Positions 7,914-14,635 of a stretch of DNA of 64,000 nt are shown piece after piece. The position numbers and the translations under genes are program-made. Where the stretch lies: positions 1 through 64,000 of the forward strand of contig CAZLWA010000051.1 of NCBI GenBank assembly GCA_964563165.1, in the 5' to 3' direction. Source of the DNA: CAZLWA01 sp964563165. Lineage in GTDB: Bacteria > CLD3 > SB21. A model generated the notes under the pieces. It saw only the letters and a program-made list of their open reading frames with translations, had not been told where the DNA came from and made no database searches. Every line of letters begins with the position of its first letter. The stretch's first letter is position 1.

Positions 7914-9172
7914 GTACTTTCCTGTAAAAGTTTCGCAAAGCGATAGACGTCCATGAAAGTATTGTACAACGGCACGGGCGCCAAGCGGATCACATCCGGC
8001 TCGCGCCAATCACAGAACACACCCGACTCTGAGAGTTTTTTGTATACGAGCTTCCCTTTTCTTCTCACATGAATGGACAATTGACAACCGCGCTCTTTGG
8101 GATCCTGAGGCGTGAGGATCGAAATGTTTTTGTTCGAAATATGATGGATAAGGAATTCTAAATAGCCGGTCAGCAATTCCGATTTGGCGCGCAATTTCTT
8201 GATTCCGGCTTCATCGAAAATCTCGAGCGACGCATTCAGTGCGGCGAGTTGAAATATGGGCGGGTTGCTCAATTGCCATGCTTCCGCTGTGCGGATCGGA
8301 ACGAACTCGGACGGCATCCGAAACCGCGTCTTTTTGTCATGTCCCCACCAGCCTGCGAATCGCGGCAGTTCAGGATTGTTCGTGTGCCGTTCATGGATAA
8401 AACAAGCCGCAATCCCGCCCGGTCCCGAATTCAAATACTTGTATGTGCACCACACGGCAAAATCCACATTCCAGTCATGCAGTTTCAAGATCACATTTCC
8501 CGCGGCATGTGCCAGGTCGAATCCCACCATACATCCTTTGGCGTGGCCGGCTTTCGTGATACGCTCCAATTCAAATGCCTGGCCCGTGTAATAGTTGACG
8601 CCGCCAAGCACAATGAGCGCAATCGAATCGCTGTGTTCCGAGATTGTTTTTTCAATGTCATCCGTTCGAAGCGTGATTTCGCCGGGTTGCGGTTTCAATT
8701 CGATCAGGGCGCTGCGCGGATCATAACCGTGAAATTGAATTTGCGATTTCACCGCATACTGATCCGACGGAAATGCACCTCCCTCGATCAGGATCTTATA
8801 ACGCGTTGGCGTCGGACGATAAAATGAGATCATCATCAAATGCAGGTTCGTCGTCAGCGAATTCATATTCACGACTTCCGTATTCCTGGCGCCTACCAGC
8901 CTCGCGGTCTTTTCCGTCAAGAATTCATGATACGGCATCCACGGATGTTTTGCATGGAAGTGCCCTTCGACCCCGAGCTTTTTCCAATCGTTTAATTCCT
9001 GCCTGATATATTCGCGCGTTGTCCTGGGCTGCAGCCCCAGCGAATGGCCGCAGAAGTAAATACCGTCTTCACCGTTTTTTTGTTTCGGAATATGAAAACG
9101 CTTGCGGTATTTTCTCAACGGATCTTTGGAATCCATTTCCCGGGCAAATGATTTGTCTGATTTGAATTTCAT
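7910..9172 (-). CDS. kynU: Kynureninase
   Basis: This is a 420-residue PLP enzyme that cleaves 3-hydroxykynurenine to 3-hydroxyanthranilate and alanine. Diagnostic segments are YFCGHSLGLQPR near the start, the PLP-lysine region WCTYKYLNSGPGG, and FAGWWGHDKKTRF. The start at 9172 (MKFKSDKSF) is preferred. An upstream extension reads through a repeat (MPLCPC...) and is not family sequence. The end of a mobile-looking element stops seven bases before this start codon, so the element supplies the ribosome-binding region (GTTGAGAAATTT before ATG). The stop overlaps kmo by four bases. Confidence 0.95.
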   Translation of the reverse strand: MKFKSDKSFAREMDSKDPLRKYRKRFHIPKQKNGEDGIYFCGHSLGLQPRTTREYIRQELNDWKKLGVEGHFHAKHPWMPYHEFLTEKTARLVGARNTEVVNMNSLTTNLHLMMISFYRPTPTRYKILIEGGAFPSDQYAVKSQIQFHGYDPRSALIELKPQPGEITLRTDDIEKTISEHSDSIALIVLGGVNYYTGQAFELERITKAGHAKGCMVGFDLAHAAGNVILKLHDWNVDFAVWCTYKYLNSGPGGIAACFIHERHTNNPELPRFAGWWGHDKKTRFRMPSEFVPIRTAEAWQLSNPPIFQLAALNASLEIFDEAGIKKLRAKSELLTGYLEFLIHHISNKNISILTPQDPKERGCQLSIHVRRKGKLVYKKLSESGVFCDWREPDVIRLAPVPLYNTFMDVYRFAKLLQEST

Positions 9173-9178
9173 AAATTT

Positions 9179-9349
9179 CTCAACACAGGGGCACAGAGGC
9201 ACAGAGTAAACTTACTGAAAACTTTAAACACTCTGCTAAAGCCGTCTACATAATTTTGGAACATGGATGCATCAAGAAATTAGCTCAATCTATTTTCTTC
9301 TTGAGTCACTTTTATTTGTACCTCTGTCACTCTGTGTCTCTGTGTTGAG
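9179..9349. mobile_element. Internally deleted derivative of the GxxExxY cassette
   Basis: This 171-base element has the same ends as the neighbouring 463-base cassette. The left end (9179-9198) is identical over 20 bases to 9378-9397, and the right end (9330-9349) is the inverted counterpart. Read on the minus strand, its interior keeps the start of the GxxExxY gene (MTQEENRLS, with GTG start, then LDAS) joined to the end of the gene (VPKL, then VDGFSRV in another frame), with the middle missing. It has the structure expected of a MITE-like deletion derivative. Confidence 0.75.
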
Positions 9350-9377
9350 GTGGATATGAAATAATATCGGCCGAATT

Positions 9378-9840
9378 CTCAACACAGGGGCACAGAGCCA
9401 CAGGGAAACTTATTCAAAGCCATTGATTACTCTGGTAAAACCGTCCACCAATTTTGGAACATTAAAATTTATCAATAAACCTAAGCGCTTGTCAGCTAAC
9501 CCGGAGATAAGTCAACAATTGTGATTTGTGAACCGGCAACAGTATTTCGACCGCTTTCAATTCAATGATTATTTCATCAGCCACCAGCAAATCGATTTTG
9601 AATTCGGAATCAAGTCGAAAAGACTTATAATTGATCGGCAGCAACAATTGCCTTCGATAGTCAACTCTTCTGAGTTCCATTTCTTTACAAAGACAAACTT
9701 CATAAACCGATTCTAACAATCCCGGTCCCAAGTTGCGATGGACTTCAATTGATGCATCAAGAATATTACCGCTTAATTTATTTCTTGCCTCCTGAGTCAT
9801 AACCTGTTATACCTTTGTGTCTCTGTGCCTCTGTGTTGAG
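9378..9840. mobile_element. Inverted-repeat cassette carrying a GxxExxY gene
   Basis: Terminal arms CTCAACACAGGGGCACAGAG (9378-9397) and the complement of CTCAACACAGAGGCACAGAG (9821-9840) match at 19 of 20 bases and have an internal 8-base period. Only one gene lies inside. A 20-base sequence occurs directly on both sides (9354-9373 and 9841-9860, 19 of 20 identical), as a target-site duplication or tandem duplication would leave. No transposase is present. Confidence 0.75.
9410..9800 (-). pseudogene. GxxExxY family (PD-(D/E)xK nuclease-like) gene, single frameshift
   Basis: The first 102 codons (9492-9800) encode a GxxExxY protein: NLGPGLLESVYE contains the name motif, and DLLVADEIIIELKA gives the D...ExK pattern of the PD-(D/E)xK nuclease superfamily. 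The frame then ends prematurely. Shifting by one base near 9499 restores the expected family end (LINFNVPKLVDG, then VINGFE and a stop at 9410), so one indel has broken the gene. It sits alone inside the inverted-repeat cassette, between the kynureninase and cyclase genes. Nuclease activity is a family-level prediction only. Confidence 0.85.
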
Positions 9841-10646
9841 ATATTAAATAATATCGGCCGGCTCGGAGCCGCATCAGCTACGAAGCTTGCAATCTGTAAA
9901 TTCAAAAAATAATTACCATCCGGAATGGCGTCCGGGACATAAATCATCTCGGTAATCGTCTTGACGGAAGGCGCTTCCGCTTCGACGTCATGACTGCCTT
10001 GCGGCAATGCCCAAAAAATATGATGCGCGCACAATTTGCCGTCATCCGATGACCTGTCCACCGACGGCAGATCGGTCAGCAGATGATCCGTATCCAATTC
10101 CGCAATATAATCCATCGCCTCCATGGAAAAAAACGGCGGAGGGTCGTTCATATAATTCCGTTTTTTCTTTGACGTTTCATTCGGCATCGTGCGAATGATG
10201 AGCGCAGAAAGAAATTCCTTTGGAACATTCTGCAGTTTGTAAAACAAACTTTTAGCCGTGATAAACTGATCGCCTTTTTGTTTGTCGGGCTCGTAGGACT
10301 CGGTGGATTTTAATGCGTTTTCCGGTACGACAGTGATCACCGTTGCCGCAATAAAACTATCTGTTAAGATTTTATGAACAGAGATTCTCTCCAAAGCAAT
10401 GTGCCCGACGCACTCGGTATGGGTACCATTGCAATGCGTAACGAATCTGTATTCTTCAAAGTTACAGCCGCCCCCGCGCCGTGTATCGCCGATGAACTTC
10501 CCGTCCTCATACGCTTTCGCCGATGCCTTCGGAACGCTGTACGTGCCCGGCTGATCGCCGTTGAATACCACAGGAATAGAAATATCCATCGGATTGTCCA
10601 GATCGACCGCATACGTGTTTTCTGAGAGTTGGATTGTTAATTTCAT
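9807..10646 (-). CDS. Cyclase-family hydrolase, probable kynurenine formamidase
   Basis: This 279-residue protein has the metal-binding pattern of the cyclase/formamidase family in HCNGTHTECVGH near residue 75, a variant of HxGTHxDxPxH. Its place beside kynureninase, ACMS decarboxylase and hydroxyanthranilate dioxygenase genes suggests it hydrolyses N-formylkynurenine; it is longer than KynB, so this is inference. The start at 10646 (MKLTIQLSE) is preferred, because the further upstream frame only translates a heptamer repeat. The last ten or so codons (STQRHRDTKV) and the stop come from the end of the adjacent GxxExxY cassette, so the natural C-terminus has been replaced. Confidence 0.78.
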   Translation of the reverse strand: MKLTIQLSENTYAVDLDNPMDISIPVVFNGDQPGTYSVPKASAKAYEDGKFIGDTRRGGGCNFEEYRFVTHCNGTHTECVGHIALERISVHKILTDSFIAATVITVVPENALKSTESYEPDKQKGDQFITAKSLFYKLQNVPKEFLSALIIRTMPNETSKKKRNYMNDPPPFFSMEAMDYIAELDTDHLLTDLPSVDRSSDDGKLCAHHIFWALPQGSHDVEAEAPSVKTITEMIYVPDAIPDGNYFLNLQIASFVADAAPSRPILFNISTQRHRDTKV

Positions 10647-10660
10647 ACCGTTTTGGAATT

Positions 10661-10744
10661 CAGAATTCAGAAGCCAGAAGTCAGAATCCAGAATCCAGAA
10701 TCCAGAATCCAGAATCCAGAATCCAGAATCCAGAATCCAGAACA
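10661..10744. repeat. Heptamer tandem array (CAGAATC)n
   Basis: Twelve consecutive 7-base units start at 10661. The first three are variants (CAGAATT, CAGAAGC, CAGAAGT), the next eight are perfect CAGAATC (10682-10737), and the last is CAGAACA. A partial inverted counterpart (TTCTGAATTT) lies just beyond at 10757. The array separates the ACMS decarboxylase stop from the cyclase start. It is a simple tandem repeat without spacers, so it is not CRISPR. Confidence 0.9.
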
Positions 10745-10784
10745 CCTGTCTTATGATTTCTGAATTTGAATCTATTTGTTTTGG

Positions 10785-11798
10785 TCACAAGAACTTATTC
10801 TTTTCAAGGTTGAGCCACTCTAAAGCCGTTCCGCTCAACAATCTTTCCTTGGTCTTCTTAGCCAATTCCGGCATGGATCCGATCAGTTTTCCAGGTACCG
10901 GCTCTCCGAGCGGGAACGGATAATCGGAACCCAGGGCGATCTTCTTTTCGCCGATCAGATCGATCAGATAATTCAGCATGACCGGGTCGTGCACCAGCGA
11001 ATCCAAATAAAATTTACCCAAATATTTTTTCGGAGGGACGTCATTATCGACCGCGCATAGATCCGGGCGAACCTTGAATCCATGTCCGATGCGGCCGATG
11101 GTCGACGGGAACGAACCGCCGCCGTGAGCAAACGCCACACGCAATTTCGGCAATCGCTCGAATACGCCTCCGAAGATCATCGAACATATGGCGAGCGAAG
11201 TCTCCGCCGGCATTCCAACCAGCCACGGCAGCCAATACTTCGGCATTTTTTCTTTCCCGATCATGTCCCAGGGGTGTACGAAAATCGCCGCGTTCATTTC
11301 CTGTGCGGCCTGAAAAAATGGGAATAAATGTTCATCATTCAAATTCCAATCGTTGACATGAGAGCCGATCTCGACGCCCGGAAATTTCAATTCCTTCACA
11401 CAACGTTCCAGTTCTCGGATGGCGAGATCCGGAGCCTGCAGAGGCACCGTACCCAGTCCGATAAAGCGGCTTGGAGATTTTTCGACCACTCGCGCGATAT
11501 GATCGTTCAGGAATCGGGATAGGTCCAGCACATCGTTCGGTTTCGCCCAATAGCTGAACATCGCCGGCACGGTGGACAATACCTGCACGTCTACACGATG
11601 CCGGTCGCATTCTTTCTTGCGCACGTCCGGATCCCAGCAATTGGATCCGATCTCGCGGAAAAATTTTCCGTCGATCATCATCTTCGCACAGCCGTGCTTG
11701 TGATGCTCCAGCTGAATAAATCCGCCGTAGCCGTACTTCTGTTTCAGATCCGGCCAATTTTCAGGCAATATGTGCGTGTGAATGTCGATCTTTAACAT
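10785..11798 (-). CDS. nbaD: 2-amino-3-carboxymuconate-6-semialdehyde decarboxylase (ACMSD)
   Basis: This is a 337-residue amidohydrolase-superfamily decarboxylase. The metal ligands are visible as DIHTHILPE at the N-terminus, the His of FVHPWDM near residue 175, the His of FAHGGGSFP near 228, and the Asp of GSDYPFPLGE near 295. The segment GYGGFIQLEHH is typical of ACMSD. It decarboxylates the ring-cleavage product of hydroxyanthranilate dioxygenase, diverting it from quinolinate and NAD synthesis towards aminomuconate. The ferritin-like gene ends 13 bases upstream in the same operon. Confidence 0.93.
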   Translation of the reverse strand: MLKIDIHTHILPENWPDLKQKYGYGGFIQLEHHKHGCAKMMIDGKFFREIGSNCWDPDVRKKECDRHRVDVQVLSTVPAMFSYWAKPNDVLDLSRFLNDHIARVVEKSPSRFIGLGTVPLQAPDLAIRELERCVKELKFPGVEIGSHVNDWNLNDEHLFPFFQAAQEMNAAIFVHPWDMIGKEKMPKYWLPWLVGMPAETSLAICSMIFGGVFERLPKLRVAFAHGGGSFPSTIGRIGHGFKVRPDLCAVDNDVPPKKYLGKFYLDSLVHDPVMLNYLIDLIGEKKIALGSDYPFPLGEPVPGKLIGSMPELAKKTKERLLSGTALEWLNLEKNKFL

Positions 11799-11811
11799 GG
11801 ATAAATTATTT

Positions 11812-12276
11812 TTACTTTTCGTACTCCATCAGAAATCCGATAAATTCCCTTCGGTGGTTCTCTTCATCCCCCAGTAGTTCGATGGCGAGATCCTGAGTAA
11901 CGTAATCGGTACCTTCGCACAATTTGATTATTTTGTTATACTGAGCGATGGCGCCGTCTTCCGCTTTGATCACGCCCTTGATGATAGCGACAATATCGGT
12001 CGAATCCTTTGTCGGTTGCAGGAAGTTTTGGCTTCGGGGCAGATCCAGAGAACCCGGAACTTCACCGCCGATCGTTTTTACCCGATTGCCCAGCATCTGA
12101 GCGTGAGTCAGTTCCACGGGAACATCCGCCGCCAACGCTTTTTTGATAACATCGGAACGTATGCCGTCCAGGTTCACCGAAGCCGCCAGGTAGTTTTGAA
12201 TTGTTTCCAGTTCCATCGCATAGGCAAGAGTGAGCTCTTTGATGATCGCTTTATTATTCATAGTTTTTTCCTTCAT
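11812..12276 (-). CDS. Ferritin-like di-iron domain protein
   Basis: This 154-residue, mainly helical protein has ferritin-like metal-ligand spacing: a Glu in the first helix (AYAMELETIQNYL), Glu-x-x-His in VELTHAQML, Glu-Asp in KAEDGAIAQYN, and the closing EENHRREFIGFL. It resembles short bacterioferritin/DUF892-type proteins. Its ATG overlaps the stop codon of the SRPBCC-like gene (ATGA), so it is translationally coupled inside the kynurenine operon. An iron supply or iron protection role for the Fe(II) dioxygenase encoded two genes upstream is plausible but inferred. Confidence 0.8.
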   Translation of the reverse strand: MKEKTMNNKAIIKELTLAYAMELETIQNYLAASVNLDGIRSDVIKKALAADVPVELTHAQMLGNRVKTIGGEVPGSLDLPRSQNFLQPTKDSTDIVAIIKGVIKAEDGAIAQYNKIIKLCEGTDYVTQDLAIELLGDEENHRREFIGFLMEYEK

Positions 12277-12830
12277 GATTTATTTTCCGCATTTTTCTTC
12301 ACGATTTTCAGCATTTCCTTTCGTATGAGCCCGCTGAAAGGGCCGATTAATCTCCAATAACGTTTGAACTTCTTTTTACTCTCTAAATCATTGCAATGGA
12401 TCCGGGTCTCCGTGGACAGTTCCACCGACCCGTCGCCGTTCGTTTTGATGAAAAAATTCCATGCGGCCTTTGCGAAATCGGGGTCGTTGAAATCAGCAAA
12501 ATGTTCCGGCGTAACCGTTTTGCAAATATTGCCCGACAACCTCCAAAATTTTCCGACGACGCCTATCACGATCTCTTGGTCCGGTTTCTCGGACAACAGC
12601 ATGAAACCGGAACGGGTAATGTCCTGAATCGTCAACTTTTTTCTCCGGGATGCTTTTTCGCGTGAGAACAGGGCAGGCAGGCCCCGAAGCGTAAAGAGCG
12701 TGCGAATAACCGTGGATGCGTTAACATCGCTTTCTTTCAGGGCGGAATAAACCGCTGCCGGTGAAGCGTGGATCACAGCGGCGTAGCGTTTCGATGTATC
12801 GTACGTCGGAAGGAATCGATCAATGAGCAT
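12273..12830 (-). CDS. SRPBCC-like hypothetical protein
   Basis: This 185-residue protein begins MLIDRFLPTYDTSKRYAAVI and has the general layout of START/SRPBCC lipid- or ligand-binding proteins: the VYSALKE segment of the first helix, alternating beta strands (EIVIGVVGKFWRLSG), and a C-terminal amphipathic helix (FSGLIRKEMLKIVKK). No catalytic motif is evident. It lies nine bases after the hydroxyanthranilate dioxygenase stop and overlaps the ferritin-like gene by four bases. Its function in the operon is unknown, and the family call rests on pattern only. Confidence 0.6.
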   Translation of the reverse strand: MLIDRFLPTYDTSKRYAAVIHASPAAVYSALKESDVNASTVIRTLFTLRGLPALFSREKASRRKKLTIQDITRSGFMLLSEKPDQEIVIGVVGKFWRLSGNICKTVTPEHFADFNDPDFAKAAWNFFIKTNGDGSVELSTETRIHCNDLESKKKFKRYWRLIGPFSGLIRKEMLKIVKKNAENKS

Positions 12831-12839
12831 TTGTGTGCA

Positions 12840-13439
12840 TCAACGCTTCCTGGATTTTTTCGTTGAACGTTTTCTCGAAGTTCTTTTCTTCTTTTTAGCG
12901 GCTTTGCCTTTAGGAGTTACCGCAGCCAGAACGGGCCGTTCCATTTTTGTTCCGCAATTCTTACACGTGCAATTCTCAGTATTGCTGTAAAACCGGTCAA
13001 ATACGGGCGGTAATTGCGTGACAATATTCGTCAGGTGAAAAAACTCCTCGTACAATTTGTTTCCGCATTTTTCGCAGAACCAGATGCAGCCGTCGTTCTC
13101 GGGTTCGTCGCGCCGCCGTTCGATGACAAGGCCTACCGTATGCGCAGGACGCCGTGGGGAATGCGGTGTGCGCGGCGGCAGCAGGAAAATTTCACCCTCC
13201 TTGATTTTTATGTCCATCGGCTTACCATCCTGAATGGTCTTCAAGACAATGTTACCCTCTAATTGATAATAAAACTCTTCCCCTTCATTAAAATGATAAT
13301 CTCTTCGGGCATTCGGCCCGCCGACGACCATGATGATGAATTCCGTATCCTGCCAGACGACCTGATTGCCCACCGGCGGCTTGAGCAAATGCCGGTGTCC
13401 ATTGATCCATTTTTTGAAATTGATCGTTGAAGAAACCAT
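12840..13439 (-). CDS. nbaC: 3-hydroxyanthranilate 3,4-dioxygenase with basic C-terminal tail
   Basis: This is a 199-residue cupin dioxygenase. Fe(II) ligands are in RRDYHFNEGEEFYYQLEG and PPRTPHSPRRP. The rubredoxin-like second iron site of bacterial enzymes is visible as WFCEKC and CTCKNC. It opens the ring of 3-hydroxyanthranilate to ACMS. ATG at 13439 is chosen because GGAGG lies seven bases upstream; a longer frame to 13505 has no such site. The protein ends about 20 residues later than usual in a Lys/Arg-rich tail (AAKKKKRTSRKRSTKKSRKR), which is odd for this enzyme and resembles histone-like tails. Confidence 0.92.
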   Translation of the reverse strand: MVSSTINFKKWINGHRHLLKPPVGNQVVWQDTEFIIMVVGGPNARRDYHFNEGEEFYYQLEGNIVLKTIQDGKPMDIKIKEGEIFLLPPRTPHSPRRPAHTVGLVIERRRDEPENDGCIWFCEKCGNKLYEEFFHLTNIVTQLPPVFDRFYSNTENCTCKNCGTKMERPVLAAVTPKGKAAKKKKRTSRKRSTKKSRKR

Positions 13440-13471
13440 TTTTTCACCTCCGTAAAGTTTATGATAGTATT

Positions 13472-14146
13472 TTATTGATTCGCGGAATAATTGATCGCGA
13501 TCCAATTTTCAGCGGAGTCGCTCGAAAGATCCCCGTTTACTTTTTTCGCTAACTTTTTCTGAGCATTTTCAATGGCCGATGAGATGAAGGCATGACTTAG
13601 AAAGGAATTTTTATCGCCGCCCAGCCGGTCCAGTAAAGCCGTGACATTGTCAATTCCGAAGAGTTTTAAGAAAGGCGTCTCCAGTGAATCGAAAAAGCAC
13701 ACCGTCGTTGCGAAGGACTCCGCCCAATCGATAAGCTTTTGATCGCGTTCCACGAGCGGATAATGCTCGCCCGCGATGACGTAAGTCCTCTTATCGGAAC
13801 CGGTTTCCGTCGGATCCGCCGGCCTTTCCGGTATCATTTCCGACAGCATTACCGACAATTTGTTCATACTGCCCTGGCGCAGCAATTCAAGGTCCATGGA
13901 CGAATGCAGAAACTTATAAGATAAGCCTTTTGAATCGAGCGCCGTTCTTATTTCTTCGAGCGTCTTCTTAAAGTGCGCAACGATGACCACATCGAAGCCC
14001 GTAGAATTCAATTGAGCGACTTCTATACAGAGGCCTTCATACTTGGCGGTTTTGGTTTGCCAAATCTTATCCGGTTCCCGATGGGATTTCTTTTTATTTC
14101 CAAAAAACATTTTAAAAAATGCTATTTCCCGTTCAATAAAAATCAT
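13472..14146 (-). CDS. Protein of unknown function at the head of the kynurenine operon
   Basis: I do not recognise this 224-residue protein. It has no signal peptide or membrane segment. Visible features are a basic N-terminus (FFGNKKKSHREPDKIW), alternating hydrophobic strands (GFDVVIVAHFKKTLEEI, then TYVIAGEHYPLVERD) and a helical C-terminal part (ENAQKKLAKKVNGD), suggesting a mixed alpha/beta fold. Its stop is 32 bases before the dioxygenase start, so it is probably the first gene of the operon. A second possible start is Met13 (MFFGNKKK). A second inverted-repeat cassette begins eight bases upstream of the start. Confidence 0.6.
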   Translation of the reverse strand: MIFIEREIAFFKMFFGNKKKSHREPDKIWQTKTAKYEGLCIEVAQLNSTGFDVVIVAHFKKTLEEIRTALDSKGLSYKFLHSSMDLELLRQGSMNKLSVMLSEMIPERPADPTETGSDKRTYVIAGEHYPLVERDQKLIDWAESFATTVCFFDSLETPFLKLFGIDNVTALLDRLGGDKNSFLSHAFISSAIENAQKKLAKKVNGDLSSDSAENWIAINYSANQ

Positions 14147-14153
14147 CTACTTC

Positions 14154-14635
14154 ACTTAACCGCCAAGACGCCAAGAATTTTTCGCGTTAACTCAAAATTA
14201 TTCTTTGAATACCGCTTTTCAAGATCGGAACGTCAAAATTAATCAATAAAGCTAAATTCAAGCCAGTCGCTTTTAAATAAGAAATGACCTGAGCTTTGTG
14301 AATTGGAGCAAATGCTTCGATAGCTTTTAATTCGACTATCAAATTGTTCTCGACTAATAAATCCAATCTATTTTCTCCGATTTTCCGATTCCTGTAATTT
14401 ACAGAAATCGGATATTGTCTCACAAATGAAATTCCAAGAATTTTTAGTTCGATACAAAGAGCTTCTTCATATACAGATTCAAGAAAGCCGGGACCTAGCG
14501 CACGATGAACTGTAAATACGCGTTAATGACTGAACAGGCAATTTGATCAAATCCCGGACCCGGTTCTGATTTAAATTTTCCCTCTGCCGCATCTCTCTCT
14601 GACGTATTTACCCTTGGCGTCCTGGCGGTTTAAGT
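14154..14635. mobile_element. Second GxxExxY inverted-repeat cassette
   Basis: The left arm ACTTAACCGCCAAGACGCCA and following bases (14154-14175) matches the complement of the right arm (14613-14635) with one gap and one mismatch over about 23 bases. The arms contain a 9-base repeat (GCCAAGAC, GCCAAG) and differ in sequence from the first cassette's arms. The right arm overlaps the stop codon of zwf (TAA at 14632-14630). Only a broken GxxExxY gene lies inside. Confidence 0.78.
14187..14592 (-). pseudogene. GxxExxY family gene with at least two frameshifts
   Basis: The intact part (14187-14423 and further upstream in the same frame) reads HRALGPGFLESVYEEALC, containing the GxxExxY motif. It continues through LDLLVENNLIVELKAIE, the D...ExK nuclease-like pattern, to LLINFDVPILKSG. 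The N-terminal portion is spread over three frames: MRQRENLNQ from ATG 14592, then DQIACSVINA, then TVHRALGP. At least two indels are therefore needed. Like the first copy it is alone inside an inverted-repeat cassette and is out of frame, although the motifs are intact. Confidence 0.82.

Noticed and set aside
9179..9840. Insertion sequence with transposase
   Set aside because: Ends look IS-like, but no transposase frame or remnant is present; only the GxxExxY gene occurs.
10661..10744. CRISPR-like array of short repeats
   Set aside because: Units are contiguous 7-mers with no spacers; it is a simple tandem repeat.
10647..10745. N-terminal extension of the cyclase gene (repeating FWILDSG)
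   Set aside because: It is a translation of the heptamer array in reverse and has no family similarity.
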